From assembly GCA_017470935.1 (NCBI GenBank), contig JAFUXG010000007.1, positions 1 through 64,000 on the forward strand: a stretch of 64,000 nucleotides of DNA. The letters run 5' to 3'. A program made the translations under genes and the position numbers. Below the pieces are notes generated by a model. It had not been told where the DNA came from. It made no database searches and saw nothing but the letters and a program-made list of their open reading frames with translations. The stretch comes from Lachnospiraceae bacterium (GTDB lineage: Bacteria; Bacillota; Clostridia; Lachnospirales; Lachnospiraceae). Below, piece by piece: positions 8,930 through 17,834 of this stretch (positions within the stretch are counted from its first letter, which is position 1; the number at the start of each line of letters is the position of its first letter).

Positions 8930-9355
8930 TTAATCCCTCAAAAGCTTCTCAATCTCAGGAAGAAGCTTTTTCTTTCCAAGACTTTTTGCGAGAAAACCAG
9001 CCGGATTAAGTTCATTAAGCTCCTCATTTTCCATACTTTCCATCCCTGTCAAAAAAACAACCTTAACATCTGCAATGTCCTCATTTGACCTGATCTCCCT
9101 AAGTGTTGCAGGTCCATCCATCTCAGGCATGGCATAGTCAAGAAGCACCATGTCCGGTCTGTCATTAATAATACTGTCAATTGCCTCCTGCCCAGATAAT
9201 GCAACAGTCACTCTATATTCTTTCTTAAGCCACCTTTCTATAAGCATCAGCATATCATTATCATCATCTACTAACAATATATGTTTTTCACCTGTCATAA
9301 TACCTGTCAAGTCCTTTCTTAATCTCTCTGTATTCCGAAAGCAGTTATCGCTCAT
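8930..9355 (-). CDS. Stand-alone receiver (REC) protein
   Basis: A 141-residue, CheY/Spo0F-like protein: acidic pocket VDDDND, phosphoacceptor in MVLLDYAMPEMDG, conserved Lys in FLAKSLGKK. It has no output domain. The REC is close to the C-terminal REC of the 8084-8857 product (shared LLDY.MPE.DG and FLTG). The start could also be the ATG at 9298, which begins directly at the REC fold; neither ribosome site is strong. Confidence 0.85.
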   Translation of the reverse strand: MSDNCFRNTERLRKDLTGIMTGEKHILLVDDDNDMLMLIERWLKKEYRVTVALSGQEAIDSIINDRPDMVLLDYAMPEMDGPATLREIRSNEDIADVKVVFLTGMESMENEELNELNPAGFLAKSLGKKKLLPEIEKLLRD

Positions 9356-9431
9356 ACATTATAACCCCCGTTGTATTTTTTCTATTATCCCATGTAATGA
9401 TGTGGGTGTCAAAGGTTCCTTTTGCCGCCGA

Positions 9432-12428
9432 TCACCCGACAAGCTCGGCAAGACTCTCTCCAAGACTTCTGTATATTTCCAGAAGCTCAGGTGTCTTTTC
9501 CTTTATCAAGTCAATATTGCCGGTTCTTCCGGCCTGCTCCAGTGTAAGTGCAAGCTCTGACAGTTGTTTTGCGCCTATTGCTCTGGATGTACTTTTAAGT
9601 GAATGTACCATCGTAACATAAGACTCGTTATCTTCTCTTTCATAAGCTGCCGCAATATCATCTGCCTTAGACTTTACTGAAGCCTCGTATATCTCAATAG
9701 CAGCCATATAATCCTCGGCATCACCACAGAATTCAATCCCTGCCCTAGGATCAAGTTCCTTAATGTCAAATATCCCTTTCGGCAGTAAAGCAAGCTCCGC
9801 ATCCTCCGAATCATCCCCTAAAACAGCACTTTCAATCTTGCCCTTAGGAAGATACTTCCGCATCATGCCTTCCATTTTTGATATATTCACAGGCTTTGAC
9901 AGATAATCATTAAAGCCTGCAGATATCATCTTCTCCCTGTCCCCGGTAACTGCACTTGCAGTAAGGCATATAATCGGTGTTGCCGAAGCTTTATCAGGAT
10001 ATAATTCGTGAAGCTTATTAAGAGTCTCTATACCATCCATCTGAGGCATTCGATAATCAAGAAAAACCATATCATAATGCTTAGCAGCTCCGAACTTCTC
10101 AATACATTCTCTTCCGCTTGATGCCGTGTCGATCTGTACTCCTGTCCTCTTCAAAAGACCAACAATGACCTGCAGATTGAGCGGAGTATCGTCCACAATC
10201 AGTACATGTGCATTGGGAGCCATAAAATAAGTACTCTCCTCATGAATGGCAGCATTTTTTTCCACTACGGCTAAGGGATCAAATTCTCCAACCTCTGTAT
10301 CATCGACAATTTGCTGTCTCACGGTAAAGAAGAATGCAGACCCCTTTCCATATGTACTTTCCACCTGAAGCCTGCTATCCATAAGCTCTAACATCTTTGA
10401 TGTAATGGCAAGTCCAAGTCCTGTCCCCTCAATACTTCTTGTCCTTATTACATCAAGCCTGTCAAATGCGGAAAACAGCTTTCCGCTCTCTTCCTGTTTG
10501 ATACCAATTCCGGTATCTGTAACAGAAACAAATATGTCTGCAGTTCCATTTTCTATACCTGCCAGCTTCATAGCAAGAGTAATGTTACCCTTCTCAGTAT
10601 ATTTCACTGCATTAGACAGCAGATTAGTTACTATCTGCTTAATTCTAAGCTCGTCACCATTAAGCACTGCTGGAAGCTTAGGATCTATTTCAGTCCTAAG
10701 TATCAATCCCTTTTCCTCAGCCCTGAATCTTGTGAGATTAATAAGGTCGGCTGCAAGATCACATATCTCATAATCAACATTGACAAGCTCCATGCGACCT
10801 GCTTCTATCTTAGAAAAATCAAGTATATCATTGATTATTCCAAGCAGGCTTGTTCCTGCTTTTCCTATGTTATTAGAATATTCAAGTACATTTTTGTCTT
10901 TGCTCTCCCGTCTTATCAGCTCGTTCATACCGAGTATTGCAGTAATAGGCGTACGTATCTCATGACTCATATTTGAAAGAAAATTAGTCTTAGCTTTATT
11001 GGCTTCCTCAGCAGCCTGTAAAGCTTCTCTTAGGCTTTCACTCTGCTCAAGAAGCTTCTCCTGCAGGGAAATCTTCTCCTCCAGTTCCTGATGCTTGATT
11101 CTTGCCTCTGCCTCAGCAGATTTGATTCTTGTCATCTCCGTTACATCCACACACATCCCAAGTGTACACAGTCGGCCGTTTGAATCAGTAAATTTCATTT
11201 TGGTGGTCTGCAGGTTTCTTAGTGCCCCCTTTGCATCAGGAACATCTTCAAAGAAAATATAAGGCGAATCCATTGACAATGCCTTCTTATCGTCCTCTAC
11301 AAAATGTGCCGCTGTAACCTCATCAAATATCTGGTAATCAGTAAGCCCTATTACTTCTTGCGGATTCTTCTTATGTGCATACTCGGCAAAGGATTGATTG
11401 CATGCCATATATTTCCCCGTCTCGGCATCCTTTGAAAAGCTCATGGCAGGCATATTGGTGAGAAGTGATGCCACTGACCCCATAAGATCTGCGAGCTTTG
11501 CGGCTGACTCTATCTCCTCCACAAGCCGCTTGTTTTCCTCTTCGGCTTTCTTAGCCTCTCTGAGAGCCTTCTGTATAGCCTGCTGTTCTCTAATCTCATC
11601 ATCTACATCCCTGAAGCCGCACACTACTCCAAGCTTACCGCCGGGCATATCCACCTTGGCAAACTCTATCCTGAAATACCTCTTGCTTCCGTCATCCATG
11701 ACTCTTAGATAATTAATGATAAACTGGGGTTTTTCTGAAAGTCTTTTTGCTATTTTCTCAAGTGCAAGTTCTTCACTAAGCCTTTCCTGATCCTCCGGTG
11801 CCACCATAGTCTTAATGTAATAATCCTTTGCCATGGGATACTTCATCTGATTAAGTGCATCCCTTATTGGCAGTGCATGAATTGTATTCCCTTCCACATC
11901 TCCACGATAAAGAGAAAATGATCCCGTCTCCACATCATTAATAAGCCATACTGTATGATAGGACTCGCTAAGTGCCTCTATCACAGCCTGTCTAACGGCC
12001 TTATCAGTCTCCATCCGCTCTCTCTTCTCAGTAATATCAGATATAAACACATAATATATTCCACCATAAGCCTCCGTTTCAGTGAAATGCCCGAAATCGT
12101 CAACCCATCTGACAGCTCCATCCTTTCTGATAATACGATATTCCACATAGTCCATATTATCATCATTATTATCTATCTGTTCAACAATGGAGCCTGATAT
12201 GGCGGCATAGTCGTCAGGATGCAGCATCCCCTTAAAGGTATATCCTGTAAGCTCCTTAAATTCTTCAAGATCCTTACATCCAAATATATCAAAAACTGCT
12301 TGATTGGCATATACTAATTGCTCCGGCTGCATGGCTTTATATATGAAAAATCCACCGGGCATGTGTCTTCCGATCTGTTCTACAATCCCAAGCGTTTTCT
12401 CATTAAACTCAATTTTCTCTCCAAACAT
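9432..12428 (-). CDS. Cytoplasmic hybrid histidine kinase: PAS-PAS-PAS-HisKA-HATPase-REC-Hpt
   Basis: The 998-residue protein has no membrane segment. Three PAS-like sensor domains (about 20-135, 145-285, 320-440) are separated by coiled coils. They are followed by HisKA (SNMSHEIRTPITAI, about 510), HATPase (GTGLGLAI), a receiver (LIVDDTPLN, MVFLDYRMPQMDG) and a C-terminal Hpt (VHSLKSTSRAIGA). It is a complete phosphorelay in one chain with no DNA-binding output. The neighbouring REC-only and REC-Hpt proteins are natural partners. AAAGGAG precedes the start. Ligands cannot be inferred. Confidence 0.9.
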   Translation of the reverse strand: MFGEKIEFNEKTLGIVEQIGRHMPGGFFIYKAMQPEQLVYANQAVFDIFGCKDLEEFKELTGYTFKGMLHPDDYAAISGSIVEQIDNNDDNMDYVEYRIIRKDGAVRWVDDFGHFTETEAYGGIYYVFISDITEKRERMETDKAVRQAVIEALSESYHTVWLINDVETGSFSLYRGDVEGNTIHALPIRDALNQMKYPMAKDYYIKTMVAPEDQERLSEELALEKIAKRLSEKPQFIINYLRVMDDGSKRYFRIEFAKVDMPGGKLGVVCGFRDVDDEIREQQAIQKALREAKKAEEENKRLVEEIESAAKLADLMGSVASLLTNMPAMSFSKDAETGKYMACNQSFAEYAHKKNPQEVIGLTDYQIFDEVTAAHFVEDDKKALSMDSPYIFFEDVPDAKGALRNLQTTKMKFTDSNGRLCTLGMCVDVTEMTRIKSAEAEARIKHQELEEKISLQEKLLEQSESLREALQAAEEANKAKTNFLSNMSHEIRTPITAILGMNELIRRESKDKNVLEYSNNIGKAGTSLLGIINDILDFSKIEAGRMELVNVDYEICDLAADLINLTRFRAEEKGLILRTEIDPKLPAVLNGDELRIKQIVTNLLSNAVKYTEKGNITLAMKLAGIENGTADIFVSVTDTGIGIKQEESGKLFSAFDRLDVIRTRSIEGTGLGLAITSKMLELMDSRLQVESTYGKGSAFFFTVRQQIVDDTEVGEFDPLAVVEKNAAIHEESTYFMAPNAHVLIVDDTPLNLQVIVGLLKRTGVQIDTASSGRECIEKFGAAKHYDMVFLDYRMPQMDGIETLNKLHELYPDKASATPIICLTASAVTGDREKMISAGFNDYLSKPVNISKMEGMMRKYLPKGKIESAVLGDDSEDAELALLPKGIFDIKELDPRAGIEFCGDAEDYMAAIEIYEASVKSKADDIAAAYEREDNESYVTMVHSLKSTSRAIGAKQLSELALTLEQAGRTGNIDLIKEKTPELLEIYRSLGESLAELVG

Positions 12429-12672
12429 CTTTGCTTCTCCTTTATTCTCTGAGGCGGTTCCTCATTCTCCGGTAATCTAACAACCCTCGTAGCGTCGTAT
12501 TTTCATTATTATAACAGTATATAGTGATAAATTCCATATAGCTTTTTAAGATTGAATATGTGTCTATATAACCTTCTAATACTTATAGTATTCTCTTCTT
12601 TTTGCCGTCCATATTATGCTCCACTATGTATTTTCCTCTTTCTAATTTTACATCGTTACATACAATAATAAA
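12429..12672. other. Intergenic region upstream of the hybrid kinase
   Basis: AT-rich, with TATAAT on the minus strand near 12510 as a possible -10 box for the kinase gene; the -35 is unclear. No gene seen. Confidence 0.35.
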
Positions 12673-12837
12673 CCATTTATTCATGTCGACTGTCGTCTCC
12701 ATGCTTTTTTCGCGTTATATCGATTAGTGCGAGCACAATCGCTGCAACGCTCATTTTTTCACACAGACCGCCGTCTCCGTGTTTTTTGGTTATACAGACT
12801 CATTCAAACAAGTCCTCCACAACGCTCATTTATTCAC
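12673..12837 (-). repeat. Degenerate tandem repeat of 75-78 bp at the 3' end of the histidine kinase gene
   Basis: On the minus strand GTGAATAAATGAGCGTTG (last three codons, stop and downstream bases of the kinase gene) recurs as GTGAAAAAATGAGCGTTG 75 bp on, and a third partial unit begins 78 bp later (ATGAATAAATGG). The unit ends are also related (CGGAGACGGCGGTC versus TGGAGACGACAGTC). Confidence 0.65.
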
Positions 12838-13812
12838 CAAAATCTCTATCTCAAATCTATTCTCCGTCACCTTCGCTTTCACATCTGCCCCAATACATTC
12901 GGCCAGCTGCTTCACAATATAAAGTCCAAGTCCGCTGCCACCATAGTTTCTGGCATCTATCTTATTCCCAACACTATTCTCTGTGCTGCCCTCATACCAT
13001 ATATGTCCTATTCCATTTGCACTTCTATAAAAGGGCTCAAACACTCTGTCCGCATCAATTCTCATGTCCTTATCAATATCATTATCCACTATCATCCTGA
13101 CACAGTCCGTATCTTCATCAAGTGACACAATAAGCTCCGATACCGCATACTTCCTTGCATTAGAGAAAATGTTATCAATCATTCTCTCCAATATATGCTC
13201 ATTACCGATAACAAACATATTCCTCTCTTCCACTTCAGTTCTAAGATCAATTCCCGAATCAGATATCCATTCATACTGTGCCAAAAGCTGTTCGGACAAA
13301 AGACGGGAAATATTGACCTGCTCCAAAGTAATCTCTTTATTTCTAGCACTTATTGCCGACACTTCAAAGAAGTCATCAGACAGCTTCTTCATATACAGTG
13401 TTTTCTCACCGGCTATCTTAAGATATTTCTTCTCCTCATCATTTAAATCCGCACTCTTATCAAGCATCTGCATGTATCCAAGCGCCGAGGTCAGCGGCGT
13501 ACGGAAATCATGGGATATCCCTGCGATCACGTTCTGCAGATGTTCGCGCTCTTTTCTAAGTTCCATGCACTCGCTGCGCATACTCTCCCTATATTCATTC
13601 AACGCATTGGCCAGATCTACAATATCACGATTAAATGTTTCAACCGTCACAGGGGAGTTTACCTGCGATATCTCTTGATTCTCAGTGCTTGCTACGGTAT
13701 TTCTGATATATTTTGAAAACACTCTTAACTGATGCTTGTATCTTTTTATATATAGCAGCAGTGCTGCTATGATTAAAATGCATATTACTGTTATACCAAG
13801 TAAAATCTCCAT
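12826..13812 (-). CDS. Membrane-anchored sensor histidine kinase of a lantibiotic-immunity-like system
   Basis: The 328-residue protein has one N-terminal membrane helix (about 3-23), then HisKA (GISHDFRTPLTSALG, His near 101) and HATPase (NIFSNARKYA, GSGLGLYIVKQL). Having almost no extracytoplasmic domain, it fits intramembrane-type kinases paired with ABC transporters. The OmpR-type regulator at 17.8-18.6 kb is the likely partner, with the ABC genes between them. The start codon directly abuts the stop of the broken toxin gene (TAA-ATG), so translation may depend on reading through it. Confidence 0.85.
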   Translation of the reverse strand: MEILLGITVICILIIAALLLYIKRYKHQLRVFSKYIRNTVASTENQEISQVNSPVTVETFNRDIVDLANALNEYRESMRSECMELRKEREHLQNVIAGISHDFRTPLTSALGYMQMLDKSADLNDEEKKYLKIAGEKTLYMKKLSDDFFEVSAISARNKEITLEQVNISRLLSEQLLAQYEWISDSGIDLRTEVEERNMFVIGNEHILERMIDNIFSNARKYAVSELIVSLDEDTDCVRMIVDNDIDKDMRIDADRVFEPFYRSANGIGHIWYEGSTENSVGNKIDARNYGGSGLGLYIVKQLAECIGADVKAKVTENRFEIEILVNK

Positions 13813-14287
13813 TTATATTCCCAACTCTTTATCAAAATTCTGTAAACTCGAAACTCTATATAACGGCTCCTTATGAACTCTTTTCTTTTTTGCAGCACGA
13901 ATATAACCCCTCAAGTATACTTGAAATTCATTTAGTATCGTTTCATAATTCTTTGAAATAATTCTGTACTGAGCATTAGGTATTTTTCGTTCTTCCTGCC
14001 ATTCAATATATTTATCATCATTTACTATTAGCGTATATCTGTAGTCAAGACCTGCGTTGTTTCTTTTATTTGATGGAATGGAATGGACCTATTCGTCCAA
14101 ATTTTCGTACTGCATCACCCAGATTATTTCTTAATGGAATCAGAAATCTGTTATTATTATTCTCAATACACAAACAAAGATGTGTTCGCTTTGATTGTTT
14201 ATCTGAATCACCTGTATCCAACATATTAATAAATGTTTTGTTTTCAATAAAATACTCTTTTCTAATAAAACAATATTTTATCTTCAT
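13813..14287 (-). pseudogene. Frameshifted type III toxin-like gene (TenpN/ToxN-like)
   Basis: The first frame encodes about 70 residues from ATG at 14287 (GAGGTGATTACAA upstream), including RFLIPLRNNLGDAVRKFGRI. A shift of one frame near 14072-14090 continues into about 85 more residues (NKRNNAGLDYRYTLIVNDD ... LGI) ending at TAA 13813. The joined protein of about 155 residues matches the size and PLR...GLDY...LIV pattern recalled for type III endoRNase toxins. The shift falls on a tandem CCATT repeat (14072-14086); gaining one 5-nt unit or losing two would restore the frame. Upstream repeats and a terminator support a type III locus. The family name is tentative. Confidence 0.6.
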
Positions 14288-14307
14288 TTGTAATCACCTC
14301 ACATAAA

Positions 14308-14329
14308 AAGGGAGCCGAAAGGCTCCCTT
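14308..14329 (-). terminator. Terminator between antitoxin RNA repeats and toxin gene
   Basis: A perfect 9-bp stem (AAGGGAGCC/GGCTCCCTT) with a 4-nt loop is followed on the minus strand by a T-run. In type III modules such a terminator sets the RNA antitoxin:toxin mRNA ratio. Confidence 0.85.
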
Positions 14330-14439
14330 AATCTCTTCAGCTTTTTTTAGACAGGTGCATCTGACGAACCCCTCACAATTTCTTCAGTTTTTTATGCCGG
14401 ATACTTCTGACAAACCTCCCAAAGAAGCATACGCTTCTA
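14330..14439 (-). ncRNA. Candidate type III antitoxin RNA with two tandem repeats
   Basis: Two tandem units of about 47 nt (14330-14376 and 14377-14423 in plus coordinates) share, in minus sense, a GGGGTT/AGGTTT, GTCAGA..C, run-of-A, CTGAAGA-ATT order with diverged bases between. A small 5' hairpin (AGAAGC-GTAT-GCTTCT, 14424-14439) precedes them and a terminator follows. A promoter sits immediately upstream and a toxin-like gene downstream. Order and spacing match ToxIN/TenpIN/CptIN loci, where the RNA repeat both folds and inhibits the toxin. Confidence 0.6.
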
Positions 14440-14444
14440 TAAGA

Positions 14445-14473
14445 ATAATACTTCTTATCCCAATCAAAGTCAA
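14445..14473 (-). promoter_or_regulatory. Sigma-70-type promoter of the antitoxin RNA
   Basis: TTGACT (14468-14473) and TATTAT (14445-14450) on the minus strand are separated by 17 nt, giving a predicted start near 14438 just before the repeats. Confidence 0.7.
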
Positions 14474-14487
14474 GTGTAATTTTTTAG

Positions 14488-15249
14488 TCATCTGTACCCT
14501 TTCCTCTTCATCTTAGTATAAGCAATTATATACCAGAATACCACTTCCAACAAGAATGTTAATATACAAGGAATTACAAATGATGGAAGTTCTACACCTG
14601 CCTCGGCAAGCTCAGCCGGTGATGTCGCAGGTACGATCACATACCTTAATGCAGACAGATTATGAAGCCGAAAATTCCACACTTCATCGTAGACAAATGC
14701 GTTCACAAGCATTGCGAACAATCCATCCACAAACATAAATCTGACAAATGCCAGCACTCCCGCTGCCGGATGCTCGATGATTTCCGCCATTAACACTCCC
14801 GAAATCTCCACTCTGAGTGCTGCGAGCGTCACCAATGCAATACGGATCGGAATATTATCCAAATCATCCACTCCATTAACCATACCATAATATGTATAGT
14901 AAATGAGCAGGCTTAAAACCCATATCAATGACAGAAGCACACCGTCAATAAGTATCTTTGAAAGAAGTATATGCGATATCTTATGTCCGCTTATAACCTG
15001 ATAATATCCGGTCTTGTTGTGATAGAGCATAGCCACGGACACCGCCGTTATCACCGAAAGTACAATGATAATCGAACTCAAACTGAATTCCGTTAAATGA
15101 GCAAGCTTATCCGTAAAGGTTACAAACTCATCATCACCAAATTCCCACATGGCAAAAAGCAATGTTTCAGCAAGAAAAACCACATACCATATCCACAGAT
15201 GTGAACTGCGCCAATATCTGTACCACTCTGCCCGTAATAATCTAGCCAT
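14488..15249 (-). CDS. ABC-2-type permease (lantibiotic-immunity LanE/LanG-like), second permease
   Basis: The 253-residue protein begins MARLLRAEWYRYWRSSHLW and has about six hydrophobic segments, typical of LanE/LanG/MutE-type permeases. It shares its N-terminal pattern (AEWYR-WRSS) with the preceding permease, so the two are paralogues forming a heteromeric transporter with the ATPase encoded upstream. GAGGTG precedes the start. Such systems protect against lantibiotics or other membrane-active peptides. Confidence 0.8.
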   Translation of the reverse strand: MARLLRAEWYRYWRSSHLWIWYVVFLAETLLFAMWEFGDDEFVTFTDKLAHLTEFSLSSIIIVLSVITAVSVAMLYHNKTGYYQVISGHKISHILLSKILIDGVLLSLIWVLSLLIYYTYYGMVNGVDDLDNIPIRIALVTLAALRVEISGVLMAEIIEHPAAGVLAFVRFMFVDGLFAMLVNAFVYDEVWNFRLHNLSALRYVIVPATSPAELAEAGVELPSFVIPCILTFLLEVVFWYIIAYTKMKRKGYR

Positions 15250-15355
15250 AATACTTCACCTCGTCTTCCTTTATTCATCATGTTGTTTCCTGTCAGAATA
15301 TTTACTCTAATTTTCGCTACAATGAAAATCCCCAAATGCCGGCAGGCTCATTTTA

Positions 15356-16024
15356 TTACCGATACATTTTACGTTTAATTGTAATGAACGCAATACTGTA
15401 CCAGAGCATTACCTCTATAACCGCAGTTACGCATATAGTACAAGCAGTTTCCACATTGATCGGTTCAGAAAAAACAGCCTGTACCTGCCACATTATAAGG
15501 CAATTATATATTGAAGTTATCAACTCCTTACTGTCACTCACTTCTATTATCTGCGCCAGCATGAATGCAAACATTCCAACACAGGAACGCATCCACGCAA
15601 AAATTGCCGCTAAAGGACTCTTTACAATTTCTCCAAACAAAACCCCGTTACACCCTACCCGCAGCATAATAACTGTAAACAATATAATCCTAAGCGGTAT
15701 ATGTTCCAAACCTTCAAACCCGTTTCTGACACCATCATACAAAAACATACTAACCGCCGCAACTGTCGAAGCAACTGAAATAAACACGCCATCAACACAT
15801 ATTTTTGATAATATTATATGAGAAATTTTATGTCCGTCTATCACCTCGTAATATCCCGTTTTGTAATAGTACAATATACCAACCGACACCGATGTCATTA
15901 TCGGCAGAAACAAAAAACTTAAATCAGCTGACGCTATGCATATAAGCATAAACATACATAAATATAATCTTAAATTAGAGCTTCTCCAAAAACGGTACCA
16001 CTCCGCACAAATTAATCTACCCAT
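15356..16024 (-). CDS. ABC-2-type permease (lantibiotic-immunity LanE/LanG-like), first permease
   Basis: The 222-residue protein starts MGRLICAEWYRFWRSSN, aligning directly with the start of the paralogous permease; this and AGGT upstream favour ATG at 16024 over the TTG at 16057. It has five to six hydrophobic segments. The gene follows the ATPase by 25 bp and should form the membrane part of the same transporter. Confidence 0.8.
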   Translation of the reverse strand: MGRLICAEWYRFWRSSNLRLYLCMFMLICIASADLSFLFLPIMTSVSVGILYYYKTGYYEVIDGHKISHIILSKICVDGVFISVASTVAAVSMFLYDGVRNGFEGLEHIPLRIILFTVIMLRVGCNGVLFGEIVKSPLAAIFAWMRSCVGMFAFMLAQIIEVSDSKELITSIYNCLIMWQVQAVFSEPINVETACTICVTAVIEVMLWYSIAFITIKRKMYR

Positions 16025-16049
16025 AAATTCATACCTGCCTTTCAAATCA

Positions 16050-16964
16050 CTAGTCAACTCTCGACAGATAATATTCCTCCAGGCTCTCCCCCTCGGTTGT
16101 AAACTTAGTAATTGTAAAGCCGGAATCTGTTATCGTTCTTGATACCAATTCCACCTCGTCAAGCCTTTCATATATTCGAAGCTCATCCCCGCTCACAAGC
16201 TTATACTCAGAAATGTCAAGCTTCTGCTCCAGGCAGGCTACAGTTTCGGAAATGTTGTCCGTCTTAACTGCAATGTAGCTTCTGCATTTTTCCATTAGCT
16301 CCTCTCTTGAAAGCCAGTCCACAAGACTTCCGTGATTGATGATCGCAAAGTCGGTACAAAGCTCAGAAAGCTCAGATAATAAATGACTGGAAATAAGAAT
16401 CGTCATTTCTCTTTCATGACACAATTTCCTAAGCATATTCCGCACATCCACAATACCCTCCGGATCAAGACCATTTACCGGCTCATCAAGCACCATAAGC
16501 TCAGGTGAGGACAGCAGTGCCATACCTATTCCAAGTCTCTGGCGCATACCAAGAGAGAATTTACTCACCTTCTTCTTACCCGTGTCGGAAAGTCCCACAT
16601 AATCAAGCACTTCATCAATACGGCTTTCATCCGCCACGCCCCGCACATAACGGATATACTGCATATTCTGTCTTGCCGTCATGCTTCCGTCAAGATACGG
16701 CGTCTCCACCATGAAACTCATGCGGTTTCTGTTCTCCACACTGCCCTTTCCCCACATGGAACTTCCAAAGGCACGAATCTCTCCACTGGTATTAGCCGTA
16801 AGCCCCGCAATCATTTTCATTATCGTTGTCTTGCCTGCACCATTGGGTCCTATCAGACCGTAAATGTGTCCCTTTTGAAGCTGCATTGTTATAGGGTGCA
16901 CAACTTCATTTTTTCCGTATTTTTTTGATACTTCTATCAGTTCCAGAATCGGCTGCATTATCAT
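16050..16964 (-). CDS. ABC transporter ATPase (lantibiotic-immunity LanF-like)
   Basis: The 304-residue single ATPase domain has Walker A GPNGAGKTT, signature FSLGMRQRLGIGMA, Walker B LMVLDEPVNGLDPEG and switch His (ISSHLLSEL). The LGMRQR signature and C-terminal extension of about 80 residues are typical of LanF/BcrA-type ATPases. Start is ATG at 16964 or 16958. With the two permeases it forms a peptide-detoxification transporter. Confidence 0.88.
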   Translation of the reverse strand: MIMQPILELIEVSKKYGKNEVVHPITMQLQKGHIYGLIGPNGAGKTTIMKMIAGLTANTSGEIRAFGSSMWGKGSVENRNRMSFMVETPYLDGSMTARQNMQYIRYVRGVADESRIDEVLDYVGLSDTGKKKVSKFSLGMRQRLGIGMALLSSPELMVLDEPVNGLDPEGIVDVRNMLRKLCHEREMTILISSHLLSELSELCTDFAIINHGSLVDWLSREELMEKCRSYIAVKTDNISETVACLEQKLDISEYKLVSGDELRIYERLDEVELVSRTITDSGFTITKFTTEGESLEEYYLSRVD

Positions 16965-17181
16965 CTTCCCTTCTTTATAAAATACAATATGAGATTATCT
17001 TCAAGTATCTCATAATGCTCAAGAATTTTGTTTTCTCACTAGTTATTCTACTTAAATGTTTGTAATAACCAAAACATTTTGTATAACAATATAATTACTA
17101 TATCAGTTAATGGTTAAGAAAATGTAAAGTACGGAAAAATTTATTGATAATTATTTCACTAATCTTCATTCACATAAAAAA

Positions 17182-17198
17182 GGAGCCTTACCGGCTCC
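17182..17198 (-). terminator. Terminator after yoeB
   Basis: GGAGCC/GGCTCC stem followed by T6 on the minus strand, 4 bp after the yoeB stop. It closely resembles the terminator at 14308-14329, including flanking bases. Confidence 0.8.
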
Positions 17199-17202
17199 CT
17201 AA

Positions 17203-17463
17203 TCATTTATCTTCATAATGACCTTTACATGAAATAATATTCAATAATCCATCCTGAACATCATATACAAGTCGATTTTTCTCATCAATCTTCCGACTAT
17301 ACCCATGACGGTATTTCAAGCTTTCCGGGTGTCCTTCACCACTTAAAACACCTTCGCGTTCTATTGATTGAATCAATTTGTTAATCTTCTTTAATGTTCT
17401 CTTATCCTGCGTCTGCCAATATAAATATTCATCCCATGCTTCATCTGCCCATATTTTCTTCAT
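17203..17463 (-). CDS. yoeB: YoeB-family mRNA interferase toxin
   Basis: The 86-residue protein matches Txe/YoeB throughout: W-x-x-E-A-W-D-E-Y-x-Y-W at the N-terminus, KKINKLI, HPESLKYR, SRKIDEKNRLVYDV and the C-terminal SCKGHYEDK. The catalytic Glu (PESL), Arg (SRKI) and penultimate-motif His (GHY) are present, so it should be active as a ribosome-dependent RNase. It overlaps yefM by ATGA. Confidence 0.93.
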   Translation of the reverse strand: MKKIWADEAWDEYLYWQTQDKRTLKKINKLIQSIEREGVLSGEGHPESLKYRHGYSRKIDEKNRLVYDVQDGLLNIISCKGHYEDK

Positions 17464-17708
17464 TCGTCATCCTCGATCAATTCATGTTCTACACCCATAC
17501 CTGATGCAATCTGCTCAAAACCTCTGTCAAGCTTTGCTATATATTCAGCATTCCTTTTCATTCTCTCATATTCTTCATATTGTTTCTCCGAAATTAATAC
17601 AACATTCTCATTCTTAGGGCGCGATATTATCATTGGCTCACCACTAAAAACCTTATCACATATTGCCTTCAAATTTGTTCTTAAATCAATTGATCTTACT
17701 GCCATCAT
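17460..17708 (-). CDS. yefM: YefM-family antitoxin
   Basis: The 82-residue Phd/YefM protein has the N-terminal DNA-binding fold (VRSIDLRTNLKAICDKV, ENVVLISEKQYEEYE) and an acidic C-terminal toxin-binding tail. It neutralises YoeB and, with it, represses the operon. A start at the second ATG (17705) is equally possible. Confidence 0.92.
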   Translation of the reverse strand: MMAVRSIDLRTNLKAICDKVFSGEPMIISRPKNENVVLISEKQYEEYERMKRNAEYIAKLDRGFEQIASGMGVEHELIEDDE

Positions 17709-17742
17709 AATAGTATCACCCTTTCAAAAACGTATCAAAATA

Positions 17743-17760
17743 TGTACATAATTATGTATT
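17743..17760. promoter_or_regulatory. Candidate YefM operator
   Basis: TGTACA (17743-17748) and an imperfect TGTATT (17755-17760) lie 12 bp apart, 35-50 bp upstream of yefM. TGTACA is the core of the YefM-YoeB operator in E. coli. Confidence 0.55.
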
Positions 17761-17834
17761 ATTTTTATTACTTTAATTGTATCATATTAACCCAAATAGT
17801 CAAGAAATATTCAATCTTTTTCATTTTTTATAAC

